Origin: Collinsella sp. An2
GTDB taxonomy: Bacteria > Actinomycetota > Coriobacteriia > Coriobacteriales > Coriobacteriaceae
Direction of reading: 5' to 3'
Length of the DNA stretch: 64,000 nucleotides
Assembly: GCF_002160065.1 (NCBI RefSeq)
Contig: NZ_NFJW01000007.1
Span: 1-64,000, forward strand
Shown here: positions 62,514-64,000 of the stretch, one piece after another
How positions within the stretch are numbered: position 1 is the first letter of the stretch
How the letters are laid out: every line of letters starts with the position of its first letter
The notes under the pieces: generated by a model
Told to the model about the DNA's origin: nothing
Databases searched by the model: none
What the model saw: only the letters and a program-made list of their open reading frames with translations
Translations under genes and position numbers: made by a program

Positions 62514-63649
62514 AGTTCCCCCTTTGCGGCATCTCGCTGTGGGAAACACCGCTCATGCTCTGCCTTGTACTCTCTCACGCGATCGATACGGGCATCAGCG
62601 CCAAAATGAATAATTGAGCATCCGTCAAATTCCTGCGGAGTAGACTCCATTGCAGCAAAGGTCCACGTCACTACAACCGTATTACCATCAGCGCCCTCCA
62701 CAACGTCGTGGATATCCCACGAACTGACACGTTGCACTGCCAGCATATGGTCAATCCATCCGTGTAGCTCTGCTGCACCATCGTAGATAGGGCCGCAGCA
62801 TTCTTCATATCGGCATCGGGGAGAAAACAGCTCGTCGAAATGCGAGAAATCGCGCGAGACCCACATCGCAAAATAGGAACGTACCGCTTGCTCCATCTGC
62901 CCTTGAACCAAACCGGATGCCCTCGCAGGAACTCCCACCATCTTCGCATAGGGATTGTCGCGCAAAAACGTTTCGGTATGCGTCAGAGACACTCCATAAC
63001 GCGTCGGCTCAGAAACTAGCATCCTAAATAACTCGACCGTCATTCTCCCGATATTGAGCGGCTCAAACGCCGGGTCCTTTGGGTCAAAAAGATGTTCGTG
63101 GTGAGCGATGCGATTGCGCGCGGTATTTACAAGGCGAATCTTTGCGTCAAGCTCAGAACGGTCAGTACCTTTTGGCCACGCATGACGAAGATAGGGGATC
63201 CAAAGCGTGCGCTCATGAGCACGATCCGTCAGATGCGCCCAAAATCCAAAGGAAAGATGCGAGATGACACTCCCCGCCTGGGGCGACAGGACGCCATGGG
63301 GAATAGCAGCATCGATAGCGCGCCGATTGAGCGTATTCACATCGCGCTGCTCCCCCGAGCGCATCGTGCGCAACAACGGCGCGCGCACCGGCGATGCGTC
63401 GTCAAAGAGCCAATGGCATCCCTCATGATTCCAAGAGGAAAGAACGCGGTCGTATACGTTTCTCAGAGCGACTTCAAAATAGGAAATGTCTTTGAGAAGG
63501 GCAGCGCCTAAATCAAGGTTCCATTCGTAGAGCGCCAGAGCGCGTCGAGGATCTCCGTCACATGCATCGAGATACCGCTGGAAGCGAGGAGCAGAGAGCC
63601 ATGACTCCGCCCATGCACGCACGTCATCGCTCGTTCGTCCCTCCCTCAT
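62510..63649 (-). CDS. Abi/HEPN-like domain fused to SnoaL-like domain
   Basis: The 379-residue protein has two parts. Residues 1-230 fit Abi-type (AbiD/F, Abi_2-like) HEPN proteins: WAESWLSAPRFQRYLDA, DISYFEVALRNVYDRVL, SFGFWAHL, and the RX4H motif RNRIAHH (Arg178 to His183), a possible RNase site. Residues about 250-372 fit an NTF2/SnoaL-like fold (QAVRSYFAMWVSRDFSHFDELFSPRCRYEECCGP...). The fusion is unusual. GGAGGG precedes the ATG at 63649; its stop overlaps the nrdG start. A leader hairpin with a U-run precedes it. Role unknown; Abi proteins often serve in phage defence, but here the operon partner is metabolic. Confidence 0.75.
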   Translation of the reverse strand: MREGRTSDDVRAWAESWLSAPRFQRYLDACDGDPRRALALYEWNLDLGAALLKDISYFEVALRNVYDRVLSSWNHEGCHWLFDDASPVRAPLLRTMRSGEQRDVNTLNRRAIDAAIPHGVLSPQAGSVISHLSFGFWAHLTDRAHERTLWIPYLRHAWPKGTDRSELDAKIRLVNTARNRIAHHEHLFDPKDPAFEPLNIGRMTVELFRMLVSEPTRYGVSLTHTETFLRDNPYAKMVGVPARASGLVQGQMEQAVRSYFAMWVSRDFSHFDELFSPRCRYEECCGPIYDGAAELHGWIDHMLAVQRVSSWDIHDVVEGADGNTVVVTWTFAAMESTPQEFDGCSIIHFGADARIDRVREYKAEHERCFPQRDAAKGEL

Positions 63650-63669
63650 TTGAGCCCTCCAAAAACGAT

Positions 63670-63705
63670 GCCCCGGTGACATGGAAACCAGCGGTCACAC
63701 GGGGC
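63670..63705 (-). promoter_or_regulatory. leader hairpin upstream of the Abi/SnoaL gene
   Basis: On the minus strand GCCCCGTGTGAC (plus 63694-63705) pairs with GTCACCGGGGC (plus 63670-63680), with one mismatch, and ATCGTTTTTGG follows: a terminator-like structure immediately before the ribosome-binding site. A good -10, TATAGT (plus 63717-63722), lies just upstream. Together these look like a short attenuated leader. Confidence 0.5.
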
Positions 63706-63896
63706 TTGCATACGTAACTATACCCGATTCTCGCTGCAAACAAAAGAAGCTCGCACTTCTATCTTTCATCCCGACACCCAAGCGTTCCAAAGTGCAAGCC
63801 CCAACGGCAGTGGCCGTCACAGCCACGCCCCCCCATGTGCCCGTTCTCTTATAAAAGCCGAACCTGTGGTGACCCAGCGCAGCCGATTCACCGTAG

Positions 63897-64000
63897 GCCT
63901 GCCGCCTTGGATATTCCCAAAGGGAGTTTCCCGCAGGCGCGTCGCGCAACGCGCGACCCGCCGAGGACCACGACCGAAGGGAATATCCCGGGCGGCAGGC
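63897..64000. repeat. 104-base palindromic element at the window edge
   Basis: GCCTGCCGCC (63897-63906) and GGCGGCAGGC (63991-64000) form the outer stem, and ATATTCCC/GGGAATAT (63911-63918 with 63979-63986) continues it. A central hairpin, GTCGCGC-AAC-GCGCGAC, sits within. No gene is seen in 63723-64000. The element may continue past the window. Confidence 0.65.

Noticed and set aside
1..64000. CRISPR arrays, tRNA and rRNA genes
   Set aside because: No regularly spaced direct repeats and no cloverleaf or rRNA signature were seen on reading the window by eye; a dedicated scan was not possible.

Overview
The window looks like a chromosomal segment of a high-GC, anaerobic Gram-positive actinobacterium of the class Coriobacteriia, most like a gut Collinsella. 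This is inferred from gene content: mannose-type PTS systems, L-lactate dehydrogenase, anaerobic ribonucleotide reductase activase, acetylase-type diaminopimelate synthesis, EttA, and a UvrX/YolD pair. No 16S gene is present to prove it. Most genes have strong Shine-Dalgarno sites, and several starts were moved inward from the longest open frame to fit them. Region 1 (1-14.5 kb): a fused MEMO/AMMECR1 gene translationally coupled to its radical SAM partner. Next comes a lysine/diaminopimelate cluster: an M20 deacetylase-like gene on the minus strand, then a lysine riboswitch followed by lysA-dapA-dapB and dapH on the plus strand. An aminotransferase that fits the missing step lies at 12.6-13.8 kb. 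Between are a nucleoid-associated protein, a lipase-like Mbeg1 protein and ldh. A ParE/Phd-type toxin-antitoxin pair closes the region. Region 2 (14.5-26 kb): nadE, a family 2 glycosyltransferase, two unrecognised low-complexity proteins, ettA, tcdA, a TatD nuclease, and a gene-poor stretch with a long perfect inverted repeat. Region 3 (26-39.3 kb): two complete mannose-family PTS modules in tandem on the minus strand. Each has its own UTRA-type GntR regulator, EIIA, EIIB, EIIC, EIID, one or two SIS-domain enzymes and a HAD phosphatase. The content resembles gfr/frl-type uptake and cleavage of phosphorylated sugar-amine adducts; that substrate is inferred. Each module carries a different palindromic operator motif at its own promoters. 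Region 4 (39.5-55.3 kb): pgi, an SOS-type polymerase/YolD pair behind a near-perfect LexA box, a metal-binding-domain protein, an iron alcohol dehydrogenase, a Tat-type GH3 lipoprotein, ferrochelatase, endonuclease IV, a ferredoxin-fused aldo/keto reductase, RNase HI, a Gfo/Idh oxidoreductase, an acylphosphatase, a Fur-family regulator, an FKBP and a YgjP-like metallopeptidase. Region 5 (55.4-64 kb): a sucrose unit (LacI regulator, PTS EIIBCA, sucrose-6-phosphate hydrolase) with two tandem LacI-type operators. It is followed by folB, an HD-domain protein, nrdG, and a protein joining an Abi/HEPN-like domain to a SnoaL-like domain, overlapping nrdG by four bases. The window is rich in long palindromes between genes (7.4, 12.5, 18.2, 25.9 and 63.9 kb). 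No tRNA, rRNA, CRISPR array, transposase gene or prophage was seen.
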